Numbered from the stretch's first letter, positions 1 to 8,504 are shown. The stretch is 64,000 bases of DNA from Novosphingobium malaysiense (GCF_000802225.1 NZ_JTDI01000002.1:454501-518500); one strand, 5' to 3'. Made by a program: numbers and translations. Notes: a model not told the origin generated them from the sequence alone.

Positions 1-111
1 GAAATAACCCATTGGCATGGCTGGGTTCGTCAGCATTTCCGCACCGACCGAAGCCCATGCTGCAGCGCCGTTCATCATGGTGCGCTGCAGCTCGTAAGCA
101 TTGTAAAGCAA
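1..111 (-). CDS. phaZ: Intracellular polyhydroxyalkanoate depolymerase, N-terminal fragment
   Basis: Only the first 37 codons lie in the window; the gene runs off the left edge. Read on the minus strand it starts with TTG at 111, followed by LYNAYELQRTMM and later NPAMPMGY. The opening MLYxAYE pattern is the usual start of cytoplasmic PHB depolymerases (PhaZ), which degrade stored polyhydroxyalkanoate granules. An AGGAG Shine-Dalgarno sequence lies about 7 nt upstream of the TTG, which supports the unusual start. The gene is divergent from the ABC transporter at 309, leaving about 200 bp of shared upstream sequence. The family call rests on a very short stretch and is an inference. Confidence 0.55.
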   Translation of the reverse strand, partial: MLYNAYELQRTMMNGAAAWASVGAEMLTNPAMPMGYF

Positions 112-308
112 AGTACGTCTCCTGGCCGAACCGTGCGGCCGTGAAATCGGAATATGTCCTAATTTGGGCGCTAGCACCCGATTGTGCAATGCGGCAATTC
201 CGAATTGTCTGTGCGCCTGGCTCGATCGTTCTTCGGTCTCGGCTCGGACTTCGCGGATTCTCCGGAGGAGCCCTTTCCCTCGGCGGTCCCACGCTGTAAG
301 GGCCCCGC

Positions 309-2141
309 ATGGACGCCAAATCGGGTACGGCCGCACCGTCATCGAGCGAAGCCACCGTCAGCGAGACCCCCGCGCCACGACGCAGGAGCCTGGGGCCGCT
401 GCGCCTCGTCTGGGGGCAGCTGTTCAACTATCCGACCCGCGCCCTCGTCGCGCTTTGCGCGCTGATCGTTACGGCGACCTCGACTCTTGCCATTCCCTGG
501 GGATTTCGCCGGATCGTCGACCGGGGCTTCGCCGAGGGCGCCGATCCCTCGGCGATCGGCAAGTGGTTCCTGATCCTGATCGCCATCGTGTGCGTTCTCG
601 CCCTGGGTACAGCCGTCCGTTTCTACACGGTGTCCTGGCTCGGCGAGCGCATCGTGGCCGACATCAGGCTGCGCGTGCAGCGTCACTTGCTGACGTTGTC
701 TCCCAGCTTTTTCGAGACCAACAGCCCCAAGGAAATATCTTCGCGCATGACCGCGGACACCGCGATCATCGAGCAGATCGTGGGCACGAGCGTTTCGGTC
801 GCCTTGCGCAATGCGATCATGGCTGTTGGAGGAACGGTCTACCTTTTTATCCTGGCCCCGTGGCTCACTGCCGGTTTGCTGGGTACGATCGTCATCGTGC
901 TGCCGCCGATCATTCTGTTCAGCCGGCGCTTGCGCTCGGTTTCACGCAGCAGCCAGGACCGGATTGCCGACATCGGCGCGATGACCACCGAGGTCCTGGG
1001 CGCGTTGCGGGTGGTGCAGGCGTTCAACCAGGAGGCCCGGGAATACGAGCGCTTCAGCGGCGGGGTGGAGCGGACCTTCGCCACGGCAAAGCGGCGCATC
1101 ACGATCCGCGCGATCATGACGGCCGTCATCATGGTGCTGATCTTCGGGTCGATCACCCTGCTGATGTGGCGCGGCGCCGTAGGCGTGGCCGAAGGGACGA
1201 TTACGGGCGGCACGATTGCGGCCTTCGTGATTACCGGCGGCCTCGTTGCAGGGGCATTCAGCTCGCTTTCGGAAGTTTACGGCGATCTGGTGCGCGGTGC
1301 CGGCGCCGCCAGCCGCCTCGCCGAATTGCTGGACGAGCGCCCGATGATCTCGTCGCCGGCCCGACCGCAAGCGCTGCCCGAACCGGCCCGCGGCAAGCTC
1401 GCTTTCGAACGCGTGACGTTTCGTTATCCGTCGCGGCCCGATGTGGCAGCACTGCACGAATTCAGCCTCACCGTAGACCCGGGCGAGACGGTGGCTATCG
1501 TCGGCCCCTCGGGCGCCGGCAAGTCCACGCTGTTCCAGCTTGCTGAACGCTTCTACGATCCACAAAACGGCGTCATCAAGGTCGACGGCGTCCCGTTGCC
1601 CTCCGCCGATCCGGAGGCCATCCGCAAGCGCATTGCCCTTGTCCCGCAGGAAGGCGTGCTGTTCGCTGCCAGTGCGCGGGACAACCTGCGTTATGGCAAC
1701 TGGAGCGCAGACGACGAGGCCATCTGGAAAGCGGCGCGCGCCGCCAATGCCGAACAGTTCCTGCGCGAATTGCCGGAAGGCCTCGATACCTTCCTGGGCG
1801 AAGACGGCGCCCGACTTTCGGGCGGCCAGCGCCAGCGCATCGCGATTGCCCGCGCGCTCCTTCGCGATGCACCGATCCTCCTGCTCGACGAGGCGACCAG
1901 CGCACTCGATGCCGAAAGCGAAAGACTGGTCCAGAACGCGCTTGAACATCTGATGGCCCACCGCACCACGTTGGTGATCGCGCACCGGCTCGCCACCGTG
2001 CGCAAGGCCGACCGGATCGTGGTCATGGAGAACGGGCGCATTGTCGAGGACGGCAACCACGACAGCCTGACTGCCGCAGGCGGTCTCTATGCCCGCCTGG
2101 CCGCGCTGCAGTTCGACGAAGGGCTGATTCCGCTCGGCTAA
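309..2141 (+). CDS. ABC transporter, fused permease and ATP-binding protein (MsbA/LipidA-exporter type)
   Basis: A 610-residue half-transporter. Residues about 35-320 form a six-helix type I exporter membrane domain. The C-terminal nucleotide-binding domain has Walker A GPSGAGKST near residue 399, signature LSGGQ near 503, Walker B ILLLDEATSALD near 523, and an H-loop in VIAHRLATV. It should work as a homodimer at the inner membrane, exporting a lipid, peptide or drug; the substrate cannot be read from sequence. The proline- and serine-rich first 30 residues look unstructured. No membrane-fusion or outer-membrane partner is adjacent. Confidence 0.9.
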   Translation: MDAKSGTAAPSSSEATVSETPAPRRRSLGPLRLVWGQLFNYPTRALVALCALIVTATSTLAIPWGFRRIVDRGFAEGADPSAIGKWFLILIAIVCVLALGTAVRFYTVSWLGERIVADIRLRVQRHLLTLSPSFFETNSPKEISSRMTADTAIIEQIVGTSVSVALRNAIMAVGGTVYLFILAPWLTAGLLGTIVIVLPPIILFSRRLRSVSRSSQDRIADIGAMTTEVLGALRVVQAFNQEAREYERFSGGVERTFATAKRRITIRAIMTAVIMVLIFGSITLLMWRGAVGVAEGTITGGTIAAFVITGGLVAGAFSSLSEVYGDLVRGAGAASRLAELLDERPMISSPARPQALPEPARGKLAFERVTFRYPSRPDVAALHEFSLTVDPGETVAIVGPSGAGKSTLFQLAERFYDPQNGVIKVDGVPLPSADPEAIRKRIALVPQEGVLFAASARDNLRYGNWSADDEAIWKAARAANAEQFLRELPEGLDTFLGEDGARLSGGQRQRIAIARALLRDAPILLLDEATSALDAESERLVQNALEHLMAHRTTLVIAHRLATVRKADRIVVMENGRIVEDGNHDSLTAAGGLYARLAALQFDEGLIPLG

Positions 2142-2171
2142 CGACATTTACGGACTGGCGTTACGCAATTG

Positions 2172-2186
2172 GGTAATTATGTTACC
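2172..2186. promoter_or_regulatory. Candidate operator palindrome GGTAA-N5-TTACC
   Basis: The inverted repeat GGTAA/TTACC with spacer TTATG lies in the 103-bp gap between the ABC transporter and the M13 peptidase, about 60 bp before the peptidase start. It is AT-rich against a GC-rich background and resembles a small dimeric-repressor site. No regulator can be assigned. A metal regulator such as Zur is a speculative option because the downstream gene is a zinc peptidase. Confidence 0.25.
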
Positions 2187-2244
2187 TGTTTGAGACCGGT
2201 TTGCAGGCCGGTTTGGTTGTTTCCATCCCCAAGAAGGGTCGCAC

Positions 2245-4377
2245 ATGCACAAGATTCTGGGGCGGGCACTTGCTGTATCGGCAAGCGTGTCGGCCATTGT
2301 CCTTTCGCTTTCCACCGTTCCTGCCCTGGCGGACGATGATGCTCCGGCATTGTCGACCAACTGGGGCGATTTCGGCATCCAGACCGAGTGGATCGATTCC
2401 GGCGTGAAGCCTGGAAACGACTTCGACGAATTCGTGAACGGCAAGTGGAAGGCTTCGGTCGAACTGCCGGCCGACCGCACGCGCTGGGGCTCGTTCATAG
2501 AACTCAACGAACTGTCGCAGCAGCGTCTGCATGCCATCATGAACGACCTTGTGGCGGCTGACCCGCAGCCGGGCAGCGATGCCGCTCGCGTGGCAGCCGC
2601 CTACAAGGCCTTCATGGACACGGACGGTATCGACAAGGCCGGACTTGCTCCGGCGCAGCCCTATCTCGAGCGCATCTACGCTGCGAAGACTCCCGCCGAC
2701 ATCGTCCGTCTGTTCGGCGAGCCCGGCTATGCCTCGCCGATTTCGCTCTGGGTCGATGCCGATTCCAAGCAGAGCGACATCTATGCGCTGCACGCCAATA
2801 TCGGCGGGCTGGGCCTTCCCGATCGCGACTACTACCTCAAGCAGGACCAGCGATCGAAAGACATCCGCGCGAAATACGCGTCCTATCTCGCGTTTCTGCT
2901 GGGCAAGGCTGGCTATGCCGATCCAGACAGCGCAGCGAAGGCCGTGCTGTCGCTCGAAACGCAGATTGCGCAGACGGACTGGGATCGCGCCGGCGCCCGC
3001 AATCGCGACCTCACCTACAACAAGCTGCCGGTTTCGGAATTCGAAAACCTCGGCTCGCCGGGTCTGCTCAAGACGTTCCTCGACACGGTCGGTGCTGAAA
3101 AGGCCGGCTACGTGATCGTCGGCGAAATGCCGCCGACAGCGGAGGAACTCAAGGAGGCCAAGATCGACGCGGCCCAGGCCGAGGCGCTGTTCGGGGGCGG
3201 TATGCCGGCCCTGGCCAAGATGCTCGACACGGTGCCGGTATCTACCTGGCAGGCCTATCTCGCCGCGCGCTTCCTCAGCAGCCATGCGTCGGTTCTTCCC
3301 ACCGCGATCGACGACGCGCATTTCGACTTCTACGGCAAGACGCTGACCGGCCAGCCCGAGCAGCGCCCGCGCTGGAAGCGGGGGATCAGTGCCGTGGAGA
3401 GCGAAGCAGGTGAACTGCTCGGCAAGATCTACGCCGAGAAGTACTATCCGCCCGAACGCAAGGCGGCGATGACCGAACTGGTCGCCAACTTGCGCAAGGC
3501 CATGGCCGAAAACCTCAAGGACCTGAAGTGGATGGGGCCCGAGACGCGGCAGGAGGCGAAGGACAAGCTCGATGCCTTCACCCCCAAGATCGGCGCGCCA
3601 GACGAATTCAAGAAGTACGAGGGGCTGACGTTCTCCGCCTCCGATCCATTGGCCAACATGATTGGTGCGGGCGAATGGCAGACCAACTTCGACATGAACC
3701 GCATTGGGAATGAGGTCGATCGAGCCGAGTGGGGCATGCTGCCCGAGACGGTGAATGCCTACTACAACCCGACGATGAACGAGATCGTGTTTCCGGCGGC
3801 GATCCTGCAGCCTCCGTTCTTCAACATCGATGCCGATCCGGCCGTGAACTATGGTGCGATCGGCGCCGTGATCGGGCACGAGATGAGCCACGGCTTCGAC
3901 GATCAGGGCTCCAAGTCGGACGGCACCGGCAACCTGCGCAACTGGTGGACGCCTGCGGACAAGGCTGCCTTTCAGAAGCTGCAGGACAAGCTGGGCGCGC
4001 AATACGACGCGTTCTGCCCGTTCGATGAGGGCAAGACCTGCGTGAACGGAAAGCTGACGATGGGTGAAAACATCGGCGATCTTGGCGGATTGAGCCTTGC
4101 TTACCGGGCGTACAAGCTTTCGCTCAACGGCAAGGAAGCCCCCGTGATCGACGGCTATACGGGCGACCAGCGGTTTTTCATGGCGTGGGCTCAGGTCTGG
4201 CGCAGCAAGATCCGCGAGGCGCAGGCCCGTCAATATCTTGTGACCGATCCGCATTCGCCGCCGCAATACCGCATCAACGGCATCGTCCGGAATTTCGACG
4301 AGTGGTACAAGGCCTTCGACGTGAAACCGGGCAACAAGCTCTATCTGCCGCCCGATCAGCGCGTCCGGATCTGGTAA
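2245..4377 (+). CDS. M13 family zinc metallopeptidase (PepO/neprilysin-like)
   Basis: A 710-residue secreted endopeptidase. An N-terminal signal peptide ends near ALA-DDD (about residue 29). The zinc site HEMSH is at 545-549 (HExxH), and the third ligand glutamate lies in GENIGDLGG near residue 608. The NAYY region and the GFDDQG motif after the zinc site are typical of M13 peptidases. Most family members end with CxVW; this one ends VRIW, as bacterial PepO forms without the terminal disulfide do. It probably trims peptides in the periplasm. A very strong hairpin follows the stop codon. Confidence 0.93.
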   Translation: MHKILGRALAVSASVSAIVLSLSTVPALADDDAPALSTNWGDFGIQTEWIDSGVKPGNDFDEFVNGKWKASVELPADRTRWGSFIELNELSQQRLHAIMNDLVAADPQPGSDAARVAAAYKAFMDTDGIDKAGLAPAQPYLERIYAAKTPADIVRLFGEPGYASPISLWVDADSKQSDIYALHANIGGLGLPDRDYYLKQDQRSKDIRAKYASYLAFLLGKAGYADPDSAAKAVLSLETQIAQTDWDRAGARNRDLTYNKLPVSEFENLGSPGLLKTFLDTVGAEKAGYVIVGEMPPTAEELKEAKIDAAQAEALFGGGMPALAKMLDTVPVSTWQAYLAARFLSSHASVLPTAIDDAHFDFYGKTLTGQPEQRPRWKRGISAVESEAGELLGKIYAEKYYPPERKAAMTELVANLRKAMAENLKDLKWMGPETRQEAKDKLDAFTPKIGAPDEFKKYEGLTFSASDPLANMIGAGEWQTNFDMNRIGNEVDRAEWGMLPETVNAYYNPTMNEIVFPAAILQPPFFNIDADPAVNYGAIGAVIGHEMSHGFDDQGSKSDGTGNLRNWWTPADKAAFQKLQDKLGAQYDAFCPFDEGKTCVNGKLTMGENIGDLGGLSLAYRAYKLSLNGKEAPVIDGYTGDQRFFMAWAQVWRSKIREAQARQYLVTDPHSPPQYRINGIVRNFDEWYKAFDVKPGNKLYLPPDQRVRIW

Positions 4378-4394
4378 AGGCGCACGATCTCCAG

Positions 4395-4435
4395 CCTCGC
4401 TGCGGGCGGCGCCGATGATGCCGCCCGCAGCGAGG
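4395..4435 (+). terminator. 16-bp perfect hairpin after the M13 peptidase gene
   Basis: Bases 4395-4410 are the exact reverse complement of 4420-4435, with a 9-nt loop. The stem is GC-rich, begins 17 nt after the stop codon and is not followed by a U-tract. It probably acts as a termination or mRNA 3'-end stabilising structure. Confidence 0.6.
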
Positions 4436-4528
4436 ACGACCGCCTCATTCGTCGACCGTACCGAAATTTTTGCATTGCAGCAGGAGCCGGGTTGACTTGC
4501 GCTGCGGGTCGGGCATGACCTGCCGCCG

Positions 4529-5341
4529 ATGGACCTGACCTTTACCGCGATCCTCCTCGGCATTGTCGAGGGCCTCACCGAGTTTCTCCCGGTCTCGTCG
4601 ACCGGACACCTCATCCTCGCCACCGAACTGTTCGGCTACAATGCCTCCCAGTGGGCCACGTTCAATATCGTGATCCAGCTGGGCGCGATCCTGGCCGTCA
4701 TCGTGCAGTTCTGGCGCACGTTCTGGGCGGTGGGCACGGGTCTGCTCGAACTCAATCCCACCTCGATCCGCTTCGTGCGCAACGTGCTGGTGGCCTTCCT
4801 GCCCTCGGCCGTGATCGGCCTCGCGCTGAAGGACTACATCGACCAGATGCTCGGTCAGCCGAGCATCGTGGCCTGGGCGCTGATCGTGGGCGGCATCGCC
4901 ATTCTCGTGATCGAGAAGGTCGCCAAGCAGGGCCCGCTGACCGGCGTTGCCGAGCTGCCGCTCAAGAAGTGTGTCGGCGTGGGGGTGGCGCAGTGCCTTG
5001 CCATGGTGCCGGGCGTCAGCCGTTCCGGTGCGACCATCATGGGCGCGCTCGCCATGGGCGTCGAGCGTCGCACGGCAGCCGAGTTCAGCTTCTTTCTCGC
5101 CGTTCCCACGATGATGGGCGCAACCACGCTCGAACTGTGGGGTGCCCGCGACAAGCTGATGGCCGGCGTCGGCCCGGTGGGCTGGAACGAGATCGCCATC
5201 GGCTTCGTTGTATCCTTCGTCGTCGCACTGGTTGTGATCAAGGCGTTCATGGCTTTCGTCAGCCGCTCGGGCTTTGCCCCCTTCGCCTGGTATCGCATTG
5301 CAGCGGGTGCGCTGGCCCTGTTTCTGCTGGCGAAGGTCTAG
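4529..5341 (+). CDS. uppP: Undecaprenyl-diphosphate phosphatase
   Basis: A 270-residue multi-pass membrane enzyme (BacA/UppP family) that removes a phosphate from undecaprenyl pyrophosphate, recycling the lipid carrier for peptidoglycan and O-antigen synthesis. The two hallmark motifs are present: EGLTEFLPVSSTGH at residues 14-27 and PGVSRSGAT near 161. Hydrophobic segments fit the usual eight-helix topology and the length is standard. The PPK2 gene begins 5 bp after the stop, so the two are probably cotranscribed. Confidence 0.96.
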   Translation: MDLTFTAILLGIVEGLTEFLPVSSTGHLILATELFGYNASQWATFNIVIQLGAILAVIVQFWRTFWAVGTGLLELNPTSIRFVRNVLVAFLPSAVIGLALKDYIDQMLGQPSIVAWALIVGGIAILVIEKVAKQGPLTGVAELPLKKCVGVGVAQCLAMVPGVSRSGATIMGALAMGVERRTAAEFSFFLAVPTMMGATTLELWGARDKLMAGVGPVGWNEIAIGFVVSFVVALVVIKAFMAFVSRSGFAPFAWYRIAAGALALFLLAKV

Positions 5342-5346
5342 AGCGC

Positions 5347-6129
5347 ATGGGTGACGGGCTGGGACGGAAGGAATACGAAGCCCTGCTCGAGCCGATGCAG
5401 GAGGAACTGGCGGGCATGGCCCGTTGGGCCAAGACTACCGGTGCCCGCATCGTGGTGTTGTTCGAAGGACGCGATACCGCCGGCAAAGGGGGCACGATCG
5501 GCGCGATCGCCGACCACCTCAACACGCGACAGTATCGCATCGTCGCTCTGCCGGCGCCAAGCGAGCGCGAGCAGGGGCAATGGTACTTCCAGCGCTACGT
5601 CCCGCATTTGCCCGCTGCCGGCGAAATCGTCCTGTTCGACCGCTCCTGGTACAATCGCGCCGGGGTCGAAAAGGTCATGGGCTATGCGACGGAACCGCAA
5701 GTGGAAGCATTCCTGCGCCACGCCCCCATCTTCGAGAAGCTGCTCACCGATGATGGCATCCTCTTGTTCAAGTACTGGCTGACCTGCGATCAGGAAAAGC
5801 AGGAGGAGCGCCTGTTCGAGCGGCTCGACGATCCGCTCAAGCGCTGGAAGCTCTCGCCGGTCGATTTGGCTGCGCGGGAGAAGTACGCGGAATACACCAA
5901 GGCGCGCGAACGCATGCTCGAGGCGACCCATACCCGGCATGCGCCATGGACGCTCGTCGATTTCAACGACCAGAAGCATGGCCGGCTCACCCTGATTCGC
6001 GATTTTCTGGATCGGTTGCCGGATACGCGGTGCGATCCGCCCGAACTGGATATGCCACCGCTCGATAAAAAGCCGAAGAAGGAGAAATTTGGCGTTCTCG
6101 AGCCGATCAAGCCGTTTCCGCTGCCTTGA
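5347..6129 (+). CDS. ppk2: Polyphosphate kinase 2 family protein
   Basis: A 260-residue one-domain PPK2, which transfers phosphate between inorganic polyphosphate and nucleotides in the cytoplasm. Walker A GRDTAGKGG is at 41-49 and the Walker B-like FDRSWYNR at 97-104; both are diagnostic. The reading frame is open far upstream, but the ATG at 5347 is chosen because it falls 5 bp after the uppP stop and gives the normal PPK2 length. The lysine- and proline-rich C-terminal 25 residues are probably disordered. The preferred nucleotide (ADP or GDP) cannot be told from sequence. Confidence 0.93.
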   Translation: MGDGLGRKEYEALLEPMQEELAGMARWAKTTGARIVVLFEGRDTAGKGGTIGAIADHLNTRQYRIVALPAPSEREQGQWYFQRYVPHLPAAGEIVLFDRSWYNRAGVEKVMGYATEPQVEAFLRHAPIFEKLLTDDGILLFKYWLTCDQEKQEERLFERLDDPLKRWKLSPVDLAAREKYAEYTKARERMLEATHTRHAPWTLVDFNDQKHGRLTLIRDFLDRLPDTRCDPPELDMPPLDKKPKKEKFGVLEPIKPFPLP

Positions 6130-6274
6130 AGCGGTGGCTTCGGCTTGACTTTCCCCCCTCTCTGACGCATGGGCCGCAGCCTTGAAGGGCGGCGCATTTC
6201 AGCCGCCCGATGTTTTTCAACGGAACAGGCCGACCTGCCAGGGCGGCTGAAACGAGAGATTACAGGAAACCGCC

Positions 6275-6442
6275 ATGGCGAAGCCCGCAACTGTAAAGAT
6301 CCGTCTGGTCTCGACTGCCGACACCGGATTTTTCTACGTTACCAAGAAGAATCCGCGCAACCAGACCGAGAAAATGAGCTTTCGCAAGTACGATCCCGTC
6401 GCGCGCAAGCACGTCGAGTTCAAGGAAGCCAAGATCAAGTAA
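6275..6442 (+). CDS. rpmG: 50S ribosomal protein L33
   Basis: A 55-residue ribosomal protein beginning [20 protein letters not shown]. The pattern [21 protein letters not shown] is the standard L33 core. The cysteine pairs of the zinc-binding form are absent, so this is the zinc-independent type usual in Proteobacteria. The start is preceded by an AGGAAA Shine-Dalgarno-like sequence. The gene lies just ahead of lolA. Confidence 0.97.
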   Translation: MAKPATVKIRLVSTADTGFFYVTKKNPRNQTEKMSFRKYDPVARKHVEFKEAKIK

Positions 6443-6484
6443 GGTTCACGGTCGGTTAAAGGCTGTGTACCTAGGGACATAGCC

Positions 6485-7144
6485 ATGAAGACCGTAACCA
6501 AGACTTTTCGCAATTTTGCAGGCGCGGCCGCTCTGGCCGCGCTTTCCATTCCTGCCGTCCTTCCCGCCGTACCGGCTCATGCCGCGTCGTCTTCGGCGGA
6601 TCAGAAGAAGCTCGCGCAGGCGGTTGCCGCACTTCGCGGCATTTCGACGATGAAGGCGGACTTCGTCCAGACAGACCGCAAGGGGCAGAGTGTCGGTGGT
6701 ACGCTGATTCTCCAGCGTCCGGGGCGCATCCGTTTCCAGTACGAGAAGAGCGCGCAGATGCTGATCGTGGGCGACGGCAAGGCGCTGACGCTCGTCGACT
6801 ATGCGGTGAACCAGGTCCAGCGCTGGCCGATCAGCAACAGCCCGCTCGGTGCGCTACTCGATCCCAGTCGCGACGTCGCGAAGTTCGGCAAAGTCGTTCC
6901 GACCGGTAATCCGAACGTCGTGAGCATCGAGGTTCGCGACACCGAGCATCCGGAATACGGGATCATTACCCTTATCTTCGTTCGCGACGCATCGGCGCCC
7001 GGCGGGCTGGAACTGACTTACTGGGTGGCCCTCGATTCGCAGAATCAGCGCACCACGGTAGCCTTGTCCAACCAGCGCTATGGAGTGGCGATCGACAAGA
7101 ATGCTTTCCGCTGGAAAGATCCCCGTCCGCGCAATCGTCGCTAG
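6485..7144 (+). CDS. lolA: LolA-like outer-membrane lipoprotein carrier protein
   Basis: A 219-residue periplasmic protein. A signal peptide ends near AHA-AS (residue 33). The mature part has the LolA fold pattern: early MKADFVQTD, then GGTLILQRPGRIRFQYE, a V(M)LIVGDGKALTLVDY strand pair, and SNQRYGVAIDKNAFRWKDP near the C-terminus. LolA carries lipoproteins from the LolCDE exporter to the outer membrane. The gene begins 43 bp after rpmG. The C-terminal loop typical of gammaproteobacterial LolA is short, as is common in alphaproteobacteria. Confidence 0.9.
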   Translation: MKTVTKTFRNFAGAAALAALSIPAVLPAVPAHAASSSADQKKLAQAVAALRGISTMKADFVQTDRKGQSVGGTLILQRPGRIRFQYEKSAQMLIVGDGKALTLVDYAVNQVQRWPISNSPLGALLDPSRDVAKFGKVVPTGNPNVVSIEVRDTEHPEYGIITLIFVRDASAPGGLELTYWVALDSQNQRTTVALSNQRYGVAIDKNAFRWKDPRPRNRR

Positions 7145-7214
7145 GGAAAGGCGTTCCGTCGTACGCCGTGCCAAACCAGCGACAAATTGCGACATTTTCC
7201 TGAATTTCGTTCAC

Positions 7215-7242
7215 TTGCCAGCAAGGCGTTCGCTCCTAAATT
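7215..7242 (+). promoter_or_regulatory. Candidate promoter of the small RNA
   Basis: TTGCCA at 7215-7220 and TAAATT at 7237-7242 are separated by 16 bp. This would start transcription close to 7249, at the base of the first hairpin of the candidate RNA. Confidence 0.35.
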
Positions 7243-7248
7243 GAACTG

Positions 7249-7370
7249 GTCAGTACGGCTTGAGGCGGGTTTTCCCCCCTGTTGCCCACGCCTCCTGAAC
7301 CGGCCGTACTGAACTAGCGTGACGAACGCTTATGGAACCCTCGAGCCTCTGCCCCCGGCTCGAGGGTTTT
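7249..7370 (+). ncRNA. Candidate structured small RNA, about 120 nt
   Basis: Three successive hairpins lie in a region without a convincing plus-strand gene. The first is a long arm, with 7250-7259 pairing to 7303-7312 (10 bp) and an inner GAGGCG/CGCCTC pair at 7262-7267 and 7289-7294. The second is a small hairpin, AGCGT-GACGA-ACGCT (7316-7330). The third is a perfect 12-bp intrinsic terminator. A promoter-like pair sits just upstream. I do not recognise a family: the SRP RNA motif is absent, and it is short for 6S RNA. A leader or attenuator of unknown purpose is the alternative. Confidence 0.5.
7336..7370 (+). terminator. Intrinsic terminator of the candidate small RNA
   Basis: Bases 7336-7347 pair perfectly with 7357-7368 (12 bp, 9-nt loop). 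The right arm ends in TTTT followed by CCTTTG. The T-run is on the plus strand only, so it terminates rightward transcription. Confidence 0.85.
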
Positions 7371-7537
7371 CCTTTGTGTATTGCTGATTGGTCCAGGTCG
7401 TGCTGCGAACGGCACTGGTCTGCGCTTCCGGTGCTCACGGCCAGAAAGGCCGCTGCGCGCGGGTTCTCGACCAGCACCATTCTCGCTCCGGCCTGTATCC
7501 AATCAGCAAAATACAAATCTCGTTTCTTCATGTTCTG

Positions 7538-7557
7538 CCCTCCCGCATGCGGGAGGG
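7538..7557. repeat. 20-bp perfect palindrome, REP-like
   Basis: CCCTCCCGCATGCGGGAGGG is a perfect 20-bp palindrome in the lolA-xthA gap. Very similar palindromes occur scattered between genes in many sphingomonad genomes (from general knowledge). The rest of 7371-7683 holds no gene I can support. Confidence 0.6.
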
Positions 7558-7683
7558 CCGCGAGACTTCCCGAACCGCAGGTGAGGATAGTCGCAGCGGG
7601 GTGGGCTGATCGCACTGCGCTCTGTCGATCCATCGCCAAGCGGCCTCTGGCATTTCGCGGGCGCGGTGCCTAAAGCCTGCGCC

Positions 7684-8472
7684 ATGAAGATTGCCACCTG
7701 GAACATCAATTCCGTTCGCCTGCGCATCGACCAGGTCGGGCGCTTCCTGACCGAGCACCAGCCCGACGTGCTGTGCCTGCAGGAAATCAAGGTTGCCGAG
7801 CACCTCTTCCCGCACGAGATGTTCGAACGTCTCGGCTACACGCACCGCGCCATTCACGGGCAGAAGGGCTACCACGGCGTCGCCACGGTATCGAAAGTGC
7901 CCTTCACCGAGTTCAGCCGCCACGATTGGCAGGACAACGGCGAGGCCCGCCATGTCGGTGTGGAACTGCAGGGCAAGGGGCAGGGCCTGATCCTCGAGAA
8001 CGTCTACATCCCCGCCGGCGGTGACGTCGCCGACCGCGAAGTGAACCCCAAGTTCGGCCAGAAGCTCGACTTCCTCGGCCGCATGACCGAATGGGCGGAC
8101 AAGATCGACCGCCCCACGCTGATCGTCGGCGACTTCAACATCGCCCCGCTCGATTGCGACGTCTATGACCACAAGGCGCTGCTCAAGGTGGTGAGCCACA
8201 CCCCGATCGAGGTCGAGACCCTGAACCGCTTCAAGGACGCCCACGGCTGGGTCGATCTCGGCCGCGCGTTCATTCCCGCGCCCGAGCGCAACTATTCCTG
8301 GTGGTCCTACCGCAGTTACTGGCGCCAGAAGGATCAGGGCCGCCGGCTCGACCACATGTGGGCCTCTCCCGACCTGGCCAAACAGGCGAAAGCGCACCGC
8401 TTTGTCGAGGAAACCCGCAAGTGGGAAAAACCGAGCGACCACGTGCCGCTGATCACGGAGTTCGACCTCTGA
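7684..8472 (+). CDS. xthA: Exodeoxyribonuclease III
   Basis: A 262-residue DNA repair enzyme: 3'-5' exonuclease and apurinic/apyrimidinic endonuclease of the exonuclease-endonuclease-phosphatase superfamily. It begins MKIATWNINSVR. The metal ligand glutamate is E34 in CLQEIK, GDFNIAP near residue 149 carries the catalytic Asp-Asn pair, and the terminal SDHVPL carries the catalytic histidine near 253. An in-frame start at 7666 would add six residues, but family members begin at MKI. Length is normal. Confidence 0.96.
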   Translation: MKIATWNINSVRLRIDQVGRFLTEHQPDVLCLQEIKVAEHLFPHEMFERLGYTHRAIHGQKGYHGVATVSKVPFTEFSRHDWQDNGEARHVGVELQGKGQGLILENVYIPAGGDVADREVNPKFGQKLDFLGRMTEWADKIDRPTLIVGDFNIAPLDCDVYDHKALLKVVSHTPIEVETLNRFKDAHGWVDLGRAFIPAPERNYSWWSYRSYWRQKDQGRRLDHMWASPDLAKQAKAHRFVEETRKWEKPSDHVPLITEFDL

Positions 8473-8504
8473 GCACAGGCCTGCCTTCGCCCGGAGCGCG
8501 CAGG

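Noticed and set aside
2182..4623. Leftward 813-codon open frame opposite the M13 peptidase
   Set aside because: It is an antisense shadow of a high-GC gene; the plus strand has the full peptidase motif set and a signal peptide, while this frame has no recognisable domain.
7249..7370. 6S RNA or signal recognition particle RNA
   Set aside because: Too short for typical 6S RNA, and the GGAAGxAGC-type SRP loop is absent.
7250..7639. Leftward small gene in the lolA-xthA gap
   Set aside because: Its 3' half runs backwards through the small RNA and its terminator, and its ribosome site comes from a repeat palindrome. Kept only as a question under findings.
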